From a virus, in IMG/VR virus record IMGVR_UViG_3300005965_000101, positions 1 through 57,136 of that record: DNA of 57,136 nt; one strand, 5' to 3'. The notes under the pieces are model-generated. The model was not told where the DNA came from. It did not search any database and saw nothing but the letters and a program-made list of their open reading frames with translations. Positions 7,681 to 14,607 of this stretch are shown one piece after another; positions within the stretch are counted from its first letter, which is position 1; every line of letters starts with the position of its first letter. The position numbers and the translations under genes were made by a program.

Positions 7681-7930
7681 CCCTCTTGCGGTTTGTTATT
7701 TTTAAGCCGCAAAAGGGTGGTATAAGCCACCCCGGACGCACCCAAAGTGCCGTGGACAGGAGGTCCTTTCAGGAAACAGGAAAGTTTCTAACAAGGGTAC
7801 AAATCAAATAGCGGTAAATTGCACTGACACCGAAGAAACAAGCAGCACGTTATGGTGAAGGACGATACACCCGTGAGCCTGTACCCCATTAAGATGGCAG
7901 GACAACGAATGGTAGCCGTTGGGGATTAGT
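7681..7930 (+). ncRNA. Candidate structured noncoding RNA or leader
   Basis: A 463-bp stretch (7611-8073) holds no convincing gene, and this part is much richer in G/C pairs than other gaps. Hairpins readable by eye: 7681-7691 with 7707-7717 (one mismatch); GGGTGG 7715-7720 with CCACCC 7727-7732, which competes with the first for the same GGG; GCAC 7738-7741 with GTGC 7747-7750; GGAC 7754-7757 with GTCC 7763-7766; long-range GGGTACA 7795-7801 with TGTACCC 7880-7886; CACC 7828-7831 with GGTG 7854-7857. I recognise no known RNA class. It could be a leader or attenuator for the next genes or a free RNA. Confidence 0.5.
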
Positions 7931-8073
7931 AACTTAAAAGAAATTGAACACAAATATTTAATTCTATATATGTGTTTTTCATCAGGGTTTGGGAGGAAAG
8001 GAGTTGGATATTAGAAGGAATATACGGCACTCTAACTAAACCCTGGACTAAAAACACGTTTTTGGAGGTGTCT

Positions 8074-8232
8074 ATGGTATTAGAGAAAATTTCAAAACAC
8101 AAAGCACGAAAAATTTATTCCTGCTGTGTTTGCGGAAAACCGATTCAAAAAGGGCAGGAATATTCAAGGTTATTTAGGAAATTTACAGACACAGTGGAAA
8201 CAAACACGGCTTGTTTGAGTTGCAGGAGATAA
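8074..8232 (+). CDS. Small zinc-finger-like protein
   Basis: 52 residues from ATG 8074; GGAGGTG is five bases upstream, which decides this start over more upstream in-frame codons. Four cysteines in two pairs ('CCVCGKPI' near residue 17 and 'CLSCRR' at the C-terminus) form a probable zinc-binding site. The rest is basic. Such tiny treble-clef or ribbon proteins are common in phage early regions; function unknown. It is followed after 5 bases by another small gene. Confidence 0.7.
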   Translation: MVLEKISKHKARKIYSCCVCGKPIQKGQEYSRLFRKFTDTVETNTACLSCRR

Positions 8233-8237
8233 AGAGG

Positions 8238-8411
8238 ATGAAACAGTTATTAATGGGTTTCTGTATAGGGATTGTAGTTTTCAGCTATGCAGATGATATC
8301 AAAACAGGCATGCAGCCAACACCAAATGAAAACATAACAGCAATAAAGGAGTTAATAAATTATGGACAACAAGCAAAAGAATCCCCAAAAATCGCAATTT
8401 CAGGTTATTGA
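8238..8411 (+). CDS. Small protein with N-terminal signal or membrane segment
   Basis: 57 residues from ATG 8238, with AGGAG nine bases upstream. Residues 1-17 (MKQLLMGFCIGIVVFSY) are hydrophobic, like a signal peptide or single membrane anchor, followed by 'ADD' and a polar tail. No family recognised. Its last 50 bases overlap the next gene in another frame, so either could be shortened; both have ribosome-binding sites. Confidence 0.55.
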   Translation: MKQLLMGFCIGIVVFSYADDIKTGMQPTPNENITAIKELINYGQQAKESPKIAISGY

Positions 8412-8598
8412 GGGAAGTAAAAACATTATAAAAACCACAGAAGACGCTGAAATTAAACTCGATGTAGCAATCGAGATACTTAAAGAAGCCCTTGAGTCTG
8501 AGAGTATCTCAACAAAGGATCTGTATATAGATTCTGTCAGAGAAAACCTGATAAAAGTCCAAGACTTTTTAGGTTACAGAAGTTATTACAGGAGGTGA
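8362..8598 (+). CDS. Small acidic helical protein, unknown function
   Basis: 78 residues; AAGGAG lies ten bases before the ATG. The first 20 residues are polar and Gln-rich; the rest is helix-forming ('EIKLDVAIEILKEALESESI'). No motif recognised. It belongs to a run of small early genes closely followed by a gene with its own strong Shine-Dalgarno site. Confidence 0.65.
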   Translation: MDNKQKNPQKSQFQVIEGSKNIIKTTEDAEIKLDVAIEILKEALESESISTKDLYIDSVRENLIKVQDFLGYRSYYRR

Positions 8599-8602
8599 CT
8601 TC

Positions 8603-8917
8603 ATGAGCTTTGATTTAATTCTTGACAGTCAGGATCACAGTTACGAATTAACCTGGGGCGTGATAGTCCCGGAATACACAAGTCATTTTCTTACATTAAG
8701 AAAAGGTAAGATATATCACTATAATGACATTTCTTATAAAAAAGACACTATTGAATTAATGCAAAAAATAATCCCGCAGGCTTTTGCCTCAACAGAAGCC
8801 CAACCGGAAATAACTTATGCACAAGCAATTGAACTGGCTGAACATTTTAACCCTTATATTATTTCTGAGCTTGATGAATACATTGAAGCTTGGGAGCAGG
8901 CAGAAAAAGTTGCATAA
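8603..8917 (+). CDS. Hypothetical early protein
   Basis: 104 residues; ATG preceded by GGAGGTGACTTC. The N-terminal half is strand-rich, the C-terminal half helical and acidic ('EHFNPYIISELDEYIEAWEQ'). I do not recognise a family. A short hairpin with a T-run follows it, so it may end a sub-transcript. Confidence 0.7.
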   Translation: MSFDLILDSQDHSYELTWGVIVPEYTSHFLTLRKGKIYHYNDISYKKDTIELMQKIIPQAFASTEAQPEITYAQAIELAEHFNPYIISELDEYIEAWEQAEKVA

Positions 8918-8943
8918 CACTCATAAACTCAAAACTCTTAAAT

Positions 8944-8961
8944 AGCCCACACGGGCTTTTT
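8944..8961 (+). terminator. Weak Rho-independent terminator
   Basis: AGCCC-ACAC-GGGCT (8944-8957) followed by five T. The five-base-pair stem is short, so read-through into the recombination genes is expected. Confidence 0.5.
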
Positions 8962-9014
8962 CCTCAAAGTCTTATTTTTTAAAGGTTTTGAATTAAAAGC
9001 CAGAAGGAAAAATT

Positions 9015-9227
9015 ATGGTATCAAAATTAAGAGAAAATCCTACTTTCAGAAGAATTCTTGATGTATTAGACCATATCCAGTCTATAAACAAAAAGTTTGA
9101 AAAAGAAAAAGCTCAAAAAGAAATGGAAAATGCTCTTAAAAACATTCAAAGGGCAATACATCTTGAATTTAATGTTAGCCCTGATGTGGCAATGATTTTG
9201 AAAGATGAATTATTAAACAAGGAGTAA
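9015..9227 (+). CDS. Small coiled-coil-like protein before the exonuclease
   Basis: 70 residues, strongly helical and charged ('KKFEKEKAQKEMENALKNIQ'), no cysteine or membrane segment. It is followed after 4 bases by the YqaJ exonuclease, so it is co-transcribed with the recombination genes and may assist them. No homologue recognised. Confidence 0.65.
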   Translation: MVSKLRENPTFRRILDVLDHIQSINKKFEKEKAQKEMENALKNIQRAIHLEFNVSPDVAMILKDELLNKE

Positions 9228-9231
9228 TAAA

Positions 9232-10242
9232 ATGCAAACCAAAGAAAAAAAATCAGAACAAAGCCACCAGCAGTGGCTTGAAGAAAGACAAAAAGGTATT
9301 GGCGGAAGCGATTCTGCTGCTATTTGTTTAAAGGTTGTCCACAAGGGCAGACCTTATGAAAAAACAGTCTTGGACGTGTATTTTGAAAAAGTCGAACCTG
9401 TCCAGGAAAAACAGTCTAGTATTGCTATTGATTTAGGCAAGATTCTTGAACCTTATATTATTGAAATGTTCTTGAAAGAAAACCCTGACTGGGCAGCGCA
9501 GCCAGATGTTAATTTTGCCAGTATAGAGTATGACTTTTTAAGGGCGAATATTGACGCAATAGTTACAGATATAAACACAGGTGAAACAGCTGTACTTGAG
9601 TGCAAGACCACAGATTCTACAATGAAGTCTTATTGGGAAAACGAAGTCCCCTTGCCTTATTATTTACAGGTGCAACACTATCTGGCAGTAACAGGATATC
9701 AAAGAGGTTTTATAGCTGTGCTTTTTGGCAACAGGGGGTATCAGCAATACGAAATTACCCGTGATGACGAACTCATAAATACGATGATCCATGAGCATTA
9801 TATCCCCTTCTGGGATTGTGTGAAGACTAAAACTCCACCGGAACTGGAAGGGGATGCTCTTACTTTGAATGCTGTTAAAAAAGCGTATCCTGAAGCAAAA
9901 GAGCCGGGAATTTTTCTTGGACGGGAATGTGAGTCTGTCATAAAAGAGTACATGGATGTAAATGACCAGATTAAAGAATTATCCGGCAGGAAAGATGAAT
10001 TGCAAGCCCAGCTTATCGCTGAGCTTAAAGAAGCCGAAGCAGGAATGCTGGACAATTATATAGTTAGCTACAAAAACAGGACTGGCATTGATACAGAAAG
10101 GTTACTTGCAGAAAAACCGGAAGTTTTTCAGAAGTATAAAAAACCAACCTTGAATACAACGGAATTTCGTAAAAAAGAAAAAGAATTAGCTAAAGAATAC
10201 GCAACGGTTACAGGTAGAACTTTTAGTGTTAAAGAGAAATAA
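9232..10242 (+). CDS. YqaJ-type viral exonuclease (recombination)
   Basis: 336 residues; AAGGAG seven bases before ATG. It carries the YqaJ/lambda-exonuclease core: 'QKGIGGSDSAAI' (20-31), 'DLGKILEPYIIEMF' with the conserved Glu (68-81), 'ANIDAIV' with catalytic Asp about 108, 'VLECKTTD' giving E-x-K about 123-125, and 'YLQVQHYLAVTG' (about 142-153). The C-terminal third is helical. The enzyme would digest one DNA strand from ends to expose 3' single strands for the RecT annealase encoded next door. A two-gene exonuclease/annealase module is typical of temperate phages. Confidence 0.92.
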   Translation: MQTKEKKSEQSHQQWLEERQKGIGGSDSAAICLKVVHKGRPYEKTVLDVYFEKVEPVQEKQSSIAIDLGKILEPYIIEMFLKENPDWAAQPDVNFASIEYDFLRANIDAIVTDINTGETAVLECKTTDSTMKSYWENEVPLPYYLQVQHYLAVTGYQRGFIAVLFGNRGYQQYEITRDDELINTMIHEHYIPFWDCVKTKTPPELEGDALTLNAVKKAYPEAKEPGIFLGRECESVIKEYMDVNDQIKELSGRKDELQAQLIAELKEAEAGMLDNYIVSYKNRTGIDTERLLAEKPEVFQKYKKPTLNTTEFRKKEKELAKEYATVTGRTFSVKEK

Positions 10243-10489
10243 ATTAATAAACCTTGGACACTTTACTCTTTTTAGGAAGGTTTTCAATCTAAACGGCAAA
10301 GTTGCTTATGTAAAAAATGCTAAAACCAATGAATCTATTGTCCAAATGGCTTTAGATCAGCAACCATATATTCCTATTTTTTCAAAACAAGAAGAAGGTG
10401 ATAAAGACGCAATAATAAAACAGTTAATGATATTCATTGCTAATAAATACAGAAAAACGTTTAGCCAAATAAAAGATACGGAGGAATAG
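10226..10489 (+). CDS. Hypothetical protein between exonuclease and RecT
   Basis: 87 residues if started at the non-ATG codon at 10226, overlapping the exonuclease end by 17 bases. The first 20 residues may not be translated, since a purine-rich AGGAAGG occurs inside without a good start after it. The C-terminal part is helical ('DAIIKQLMIFIANKYRKTFS'). It ends 3 bases before RecT and overlaps the RecT ribosome-binding site, so it is probably coupled to recT. No known domain seen. Confidence 0.5.
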   Translation: MLKRNKLINLGHFTLFRKVFNLNGKVAYVKNAKTNESIVQMALDQQPYIPIFSKQEEGDKDAIIKQLMIFIANKYRKTFSQIKDTEE

Positions 10490-10492
10490 CCC

Positions 10493-11392
10493 ATGAGTAA
10501 CACAGCAATGCAGGTGAAGCAGAATACCAGAAAAGCTCCAACACATACACAGAATAATAACAAAGTTGTTATTTACAACCAGCTTGATAAGCCGGAAGTA
10601 AGAAACAATCTTGTTAAACTTTTCAGGAACGAACAAAAAGCAAACAGATTTATCGCAGAAGCCAGGATAAATTTAAGTACGAATCCAGAGCTTGCAGACT
10701 GTTCGCCTGAAAGTTTTGTAAGGGCAGCCCTGCAAACTGCGCAGTTAAATTTAAGCATTAACCCTTTAATAGGGGAGGCTTATTTAATGCCGAGGTGGAA
10801 TGGCGACAAAGGATGCAAGGAAGCCACTTTTCAGTTAGGTTATAAAGCATATTTAAACATGGCACGAAAAACAAAAGAAGTACTTGATGTTGATGGAGCT
10901 ATTGTCCGTAAGGGAGATACCTTTTCTCACAGCTATACAGAAGAAATTGATGAAAAAGGCAAATTTACCTATATTGTCCAGCCTCTAGAGCACGAAACCA
11001 GTGATGAGCATGGCGACATTATTGGAGCTTACGCAAAGGCTATTATAAAAAACGACAATGTAATTATTAAAAAACATATTTATATGACGGTTGCCCAGCT
11101 TGAAGCCCACATGAAAAAATATGCCACCAAGAACAAAAAAGGCGAAGTTGTAGGCTTGGCGGTAAAAGATTTTGAAGCTTGGGCTTTAAAAACCGTGCTA
11201 GGACGTTTAAGCAAAAAACTTCCTTTAACCACTGAAGACAAAACAGCAATTGAACTTCAGGAAGAATACAGGCAGCCTGATGAAGTTAACGAATATATCG
11301 ATGCTGAAATTCAGGAAACCGTACCTGAAGCAACTGAAATAGAACCGGAGCATCCACAACAGGAAGCCCAACAAGAAGAAATTCCAGTATAA
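10493..11392 (+). CDS. recT: RecT-family single-strand annealing protein
   Basis: 299 residues. 'SPESFVRAALQTAQLNLSIN', then 'PLIGEAYLMPR', 'ATFQLGYKAYLNMARK' and 'DFEAWALKTVLGRLSKKLP' are the hallmark segments of RecT/RedB-like annealases (about residues 60-245). Residues 1-30 and the acidic, Gln-rich tail from about 260 are low complexity. The protein coats single-stranded DNA made by the YqaJ exonuclease and anneals it to complementary strands. A terminator hairpin follows. Confidence 0.93.
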   Translation: MSNTAMQVKQNTRKAPTHTQNNNKVVIYNQLDKPEVRNNLVKLFRNEQKANRFIAEARINLSTNPELADCSPESFVRAALQTAQLNLSINPLIGEAYLMPRWNGDKGCKEATFQLGYKAYLNMARKTKEVLDVDGAIVRKGDTFSHSYTEEIDEKGKFTYIVQPLEHETSDEHGDIIGAYAKAIIKNDNVIIKKHIYMTVAQLEAHMKKYATKNKKGEVVGLAVKDFEAWALKTVLGRLSKKLPLTTEDKTAIELQEEYRQPDEVNEYIDAEIQETVPEATEIEPEHPQQEAQQEEIPV

Positions 11393-11398
11393 GATATC

Positions 11399-11468
11399 AG
11401 GCAGAGGGCTATATCACTCCCAAAATTAAATAACTAAAGCTAATTTCACCCTCTGCCTTAGTTTTTTT
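11399..11468 (+). terminator. Rho-independent terminator after recT
   Basis: AGGCAGAGGG (11399-11408) pairs with CCCTCTGCCT (11449-11458), followed by TAGTTTTTTT. The 40-base interior is long and can form an inner GCT/AGC pairing. It marks the end of the recombination module. Confidence 0.75.
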
Positions 11469-11483
11469 GAAAGCGAGGCAAAT

Positions 11484-12308
11484 ATGGCAAAAATAATCAG
11501 CGTTGAACCTAGAGAAAAGTATCATTTAATAAAGTTTGCGGCAGAATCGGACAGAGAACCCTGGGGAACTCTGGAGGCAAAAGTATGGAATAGTGAACCG
11601 GATTTAATAAAAAAATTAAAACTTAATTCCAGCGTTAATTGTGTACTGACTTCTACAAAGTATGGTGAAGTTATAAACGATGTAGAGATAATTAAGGAAG
11701 GCCGCCTGGGGTTGAGTGATAAGCAAAAAAATGATGCTTATGTCGGGCTTAGAAATAGGCTTGAAAACATTTATTGCGATGAAAGAGAGCCAGAAAAAAT
11801 AAGGCAAATGGCCAAAGAGATTGAAAAATTGATAATTAACAATAATTGGGCTTTCATCAATGCGCCTGCCGCTAAAACCCATCATCATAACTACATCGGA
11901 GGATTAATACAGCATACCGAAGAAGTTGTTATTGATGTACCCTGTTATAATCCTTTGGCTGTTATGGGCGCAATCCTCCACGACTTCGGTAAGATTTACG
12001 AATATAAAATAGACACTGAAACCGGAATTGTTGAATATAACACGGATTTCCGGGACAAATTAGGATTAACCAAAGAAAGTAAAATCTACCCGCATATACT
12101 CTGGGCGTATAACTGGTGTATTGAAAGAGGGTTTAAGGAGCTTGCCCATATTGTCGGCAGCCATCACGGAACTGTTGAACACGGCTCAATATTTAAGCCT
12201 GCAACTCCAGAAGCTCATCTACTTTATATTGCGGATTACAAAAGTGCGCATTTAGGGGCGTTAACTGTTGATGAATTGCCTGAAGAAATCACTGTTGAAA
12301 ATTTATAA
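11484..12308 (+). CDS. HD-domain phosphohydrolase with OB-fold-like N-terminus (YhaM-like)
   Basis: 274 residues. The first ~70 residues are strand-rich ('WGTLEAKVWN', 'SSVNCVLTSTKYGEVINDVE'), like the OB fold of YhaM-type 3'-5' exonucleases. The rest is an HD domain: His in 'GGLIQHTEEV' (about 144), 'AILHDFGKIYEY' (His-Asp 166-167), 'IVGSHHGTVEHGS' and the final Asp in 'YIADYKSAH'. The metal ligands are intact, so it should be active on RNA or DNA ends or on nucleotides. It sits between RecT and the replication genes. Substrate is inferred from the YhaM resemblance. Confidence 0.83.
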   Translation: MAKIISVEPREKYHLIKFAAESDREPWGTLEAKVWNSEPDLIKKLKLNSSVNCVLTSTKYGEVINDVEIIKEGRLGLSDKQKNDAYVGLRNRLENIYCDEREPEKIRQMAKEIEKLIINNNWAFINAPAAKTHHHNYIGGLIQHTEEVVIDVPCYNPLAVMGAILHDFGKIYEYKIDTETGIVEYNTDFRDKLGLTKESKIYPHILWAYNWCIERGFKELAHIVGSHHGTVEHGSIFKPATPEAHLLYIADYKSAHLGALTVDELPEEITVENL

Positions 12309-12336
12309 AAACTTACACAAAAAGGAAAGAAGATAA

Positions 12337-12558
12337 ATGATTAAATTAATCCGTAATCTGAGTGTTGATATACAGCATTTTTTATACAAACGGAAAATTT
12401 ATTGGCATAACTTTATAAAAGATGAATACACAGCTGGTTTTGAGTGCTGCCTCCATAAGCACACAAAAGAGGAACAGAATCTTTTAAAAAGCATTGCAAG
12501 AGCCAGTATGGAGAATATGGACACAGTTTATGTCAGTAAAGATCTAAAAATAATTTAA
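12337..12558 (+). CDS. Small hypothetical protein
   Basis: 73 residues with an AAGGAAAGAAG purine run before ATG. Basic, with Trp, His and two adjacent cysteines ('ECCLHKHTKEEQ'); a zinc site is possible but not clear. No family recognised. A strong structured hairpin follows within 20 bases. Confidence 0.6.
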   Translation: MIKLIRNLSVDIQHFLYKRKIYWHNFIKDEYTAGFECCLHKHTKEEQNLLKSIARASMENMDTVYVSKDLKII

Positions 12559-12577
12559 TTATAAAGAATTGCACCGA

Positions 12578-12653
12578 GGACGGGGCAGTAATCGCATTTA
12601 GTTGCCGTAAGGCACACCCTCTTTTGAGGTTGTAAGTATCCCCGTCCGTTTTT
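12578..12653 (+). ncRNA. Three-way-junction RNA element ending in a terminator
   Basis: GGACGGGG (12578-12585) pairs with CCCCGTCC (12640-12647), enclosing two small hairpins: TGCC-GTAA-GGCA (12603-12614, a GNRA loop) and CCTC-TTTT-GAGG (12618-12629). GTTTTT follows at once. This is more elaborate than an ordinary terminator and may be a small RNA or a regulated terminator. No known class is recognised. Confidence 0.55.
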
Positions 12654-12955
12654 ATAGCGAAAGAAAGACACAAAAAGTTTGCTAAAATGGAGGAGTATTG
12701 GTCTTTTTTTTATTAAAGAAAGTATTTTGAAAAGAAAGGAGGCTGCCCATGTAGTGGTTGTTTTAATGTATCGGTGCGCCAATCATCAGGTCATGAACTG
12801 ATTGAAGAAGCAACCCCGAAGTTAAAACGTAAATGATAAAGCCACTTGTTAAATCAAATCCGAGAGCGTATTTTTAATTTTATTTTGTATGAATTTTTAC
12901 TCAGGCAGCGAGGGAACTTGCTGTCTGGGATAAAAATTCGCAGAGGTGTTTTATT
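12654..12955 (+). other. Gap with a start-stop element and a possible degraded Cys-rich reading frame
   Basis: About 300 bases without a clear gene. A strong AAAGGAGG (12735-12742) leads to ATG TAG at 12749-12754, a start followed at once by a stop; a GTG at 12754 would instead give a 15-residue peptide ending at 12801. In a third frame the same DNA reads 'GGCPCSGCFNVSVRQSSGHE' and continues to a TGA near 12837 without a start codon, looking like the end of a zinc-finger protein. A hairpin CAGGCAGC / GCTGTCTG lies at about 12903-12928, just before the next gene. Confidence 0.4.
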
Positions 12956-13486
12956 ATGGAGGTTTTTATAATAAGCGGGCTTTTTGCCTGCATTTTTGTA
13001 TGTATCCAAAACCAGAAGTCCCTATATAAACTTGTTTTTAAACAGAACGTAATACTTCGCAGGGTTGCGGAAAAGTTTGTGGACAAACTTGAGGAAACAA
13101 CAGATTTTTATCTGGACGAACTGGATGAAAGAGAAGGCAACGATGGCATTGAGGTCCAGGTAATAGGAGTTGCAGGATTCAACAATTTTCCCTCTCCGGC
13201 ACCGTCACCCCCACCCACTAAAAAAGATGTTTTTATTTTCAACCTGAGAGAATTTCCAAGAAAACAGCTTGATGTATTGGAAAAACAGATTTTGCAAGGA
13301 ACAGGCTGCTGGATAGAGACAAACCAATCAAGTTTAAGAAACATAGAAGGACAAATTTTTATAGATGTTTATGTGATGGCATATACATTACAGGAAGTTA
13401 AGTTCGCTAAATATTTAATAGAAAAGCGGATAGAAAAAATTAACAAACTAAACGTGATCTACAAAAGAGGAGGAGAAGGAATATGA
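12956..13486 (+). CDS. Membrane-anchored hypothetical protein
   Basis: 176 residues; GAGGTG precedes the ATG. Residues 3-18 (VFIISGLFACIFVCIQ) form one membrane segment, followed by a basic stretch and then an acidic helix. A Pro-rich linker ('NFPSPAPSPPPTKKD', about 77-91) separates a C-terminal alpha/beta domain. No known family. The stop overlaps the next gene's start (ATGA), so it is coupled to the HTH protein. A membrane-bound partner of a regulator is one reading; unproven. Confidence 0.65.
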   Translation: MEVFIISGLFACIFVCIQNQKSLYKLVFKQNVILRRVAEKFVDKLEETTDFYLDELDEREGNDGIEVQVIGVAGFNNFPSPAPSPPPTKKDVFIFNLREFPRKQLDVLEKQILQGTGCWIETNQSSLRNIEGQIFIDVYVMAYTLQEVKFAKYLIEKRIEKINKLNVIYKRGGEGI

Positions 13487-13998
13487 AATTGGTAACGGGT
13501 GCAAGCTCATTAAACGCTTTTATGAAAAAAACAGGCTTGAAGAAAAAAGAGTTAGCTGAGATGACAGGAATAACCCTATCTTACGCCTATATGCTTTGTG
13601 AAGATTTTACGACCAGGGCATCAACAATAGAACGATTGGCAGTAATAATGGGAACTTGCCCTGAACAATTCCCTGAGTATGAAGGAGAGCCACAGGAATT
13701 TCCGGAAGCAGTCTACTGGGTTCAGAAGAAAGTCCGGCAGTCCGAGTTGTCAAGCCTTGAGTTTATCAAAAAATTCCCTCAAAAAAGACGGCTTGAGGTG
13801 GTTGATTTTTTAAGAGGATCAGCTCCATTACCTTTGAATTATTCTTTTTTCGATACGGTTACTACCGCACTTGACGTGTTGCCAGAAGAGCTTTTTGTTT
13901 TTGTGGCAAAGGAAATCAAAAATCTTTTAGCGAACAGGGGAGTGGAAGAAGGAGCTTTGTCTTCTGCAATAGAATCGATAAAAAAGTATTATTTATAA
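13483..13998 (+). CDS. Helix-turn-helix regulator of the early operon
   Basis: 171 residues. 'LNAFMKKTGLKKKELAEMTG' then 'ITLSYAYMLCEDFTTRASTI' gives an XRE-like helix-turn-helix (about 10-52). Residues 60-171 are a helical domain with no recognised family, perhaps for dimerisation. It is translationally coupled to the membrane-anchored protein upstream and precedes a zinc protein. It may control middle genes; it differs from the two short regulators at 5984 and 6411 by its long C-terminus. Confidence 0.75.
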   Translation: MKLVTGASSLNAFMKKTGLKKKELAEMTGITLSYAYMLCEDFTTRASTIERLAVIMGTCPEQFPEYEGEPQEFPEAVYWVQKKVRQSELSSLEFIKKFPQKRRLEVVDFLRGSAPLPLNYSFFDTVTTALDVLPEELFVFVAKEIKNLLANRGVEEGALSSAIESIKKYYL

Positions 13999-14016
13999 AT
14001 AAAAGGAATTTTGACA

Positions 14017-14604
14017 ATGAAGGCTAGTCCCGGACAATTGGGTTTATTTTCGCATTTGAATGATGTTACCGCTCCTGTGGTTGAGCAGGAAAAGCCAGTT
14101 ATGCAAGAACCCAAAACTAAACACCCATCAAATGTTGGTAATGCTGATCCCGGCCTGAATGTTGACCCTTATTGTTATTACGATGAATTCACTGAGGAAC
14201 AAAAAGAGCTTAAAAAGGCTTGTCCTTTAAGGGATGAATGCGGCTGTTGTTGTCATCAGTCCTGTTACGAATGGGCTTTAAAACAAAAACAGGAAAAGAA
14301 CGAACGAAAGTTTGAAAACTGGCATATGTGCGCAAAATGCGTAAGAGGGAATTTTGTCGGTGCTGAATTCTGTGGGAAAGATGAAAAAACTAATAAATGG
14401 GAATGCTGGAATAATAATTTTAAGTTTTATGAGCCAGACTTTCTTGAAAACAAAGCAGAAGAAAAGCCATTACCTTTTTATACCTGCCCACGGTGCGGTA
14501 AGAATAAAGGCAAGGCGTTAGTCCCTAATTTTAGTAGAAATGTTTTTGACAGTGATTTGGTCTGTGCGGAATGCATGCAGGAAATGGAATGTCTTGAGGA
14601 GTAA
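14017..14604 (+). CDS. Cys-rich zinc-binding protein with N-terminal clamp-binding-like motif
   Basis: 195 residues from ATG 14017 (AAGGA nine bases upstream; a TTG two codons earlier is less likely). The N-terminus reads MKASPGQLGLFSHL: QLGLF matches the bacterial beta-clamp-binding consensus QL(S/D)LF and is followed by a Pro/Lys-rich, probably disordered linker. From about residue 50 there are many cysteines: a CPLRDECGCCCHQSC cluster, CAKC, and a C-terminal zinc ribbon CPRCGKNKG...CAEC. It precedes the replication genes, consistent with a role at forks, but clamp binding is inference from a short motif. Confidence 0.75.
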   Translation: MKASPGQLGLFSHLNDVTAPVVEQEKPVMQEPKTKHPSNVGNADPGLNVDPYCYYDEFTEEQKELKKACPLRDECGCCCHQSCYEWALKQKQEKNERKFENWHMCAKCVRGNFVGAEFCGKDEKTNKWECWNNNFKFYEPDFLENKAEEKPLPFYTCPRCGKNKGKALVPNFSRNVFDSDLVCAECMQEMECLEE

Positions 14605-14607
14605 ATT

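Noticed and set aside
7714-7733. AGGGTGGTA resembling the start of a T-box antiterminator
   Set aside because: The following bases do not continue the T-box consensus, the segment simply forms a GGGTGG/CCACCC hairpin, and no aminoacylation or amino-acid gene follows.
8238-8411. 'SYADD' in a small early protein, resembling the YxDD motif of a reverse transcriptase
   Set aside because: It follows a 17-residue signal-like segment in a 57-residue protein with no other RT motif; a chance match, so it is not the missing DGR polymerase.
12555-12782. Minus-strand 75-codon frame opposite the structured RNA element
   Set aside because: It runs against the operon, covers a hairpin-terminator and has no convincing ribosome-binding site.
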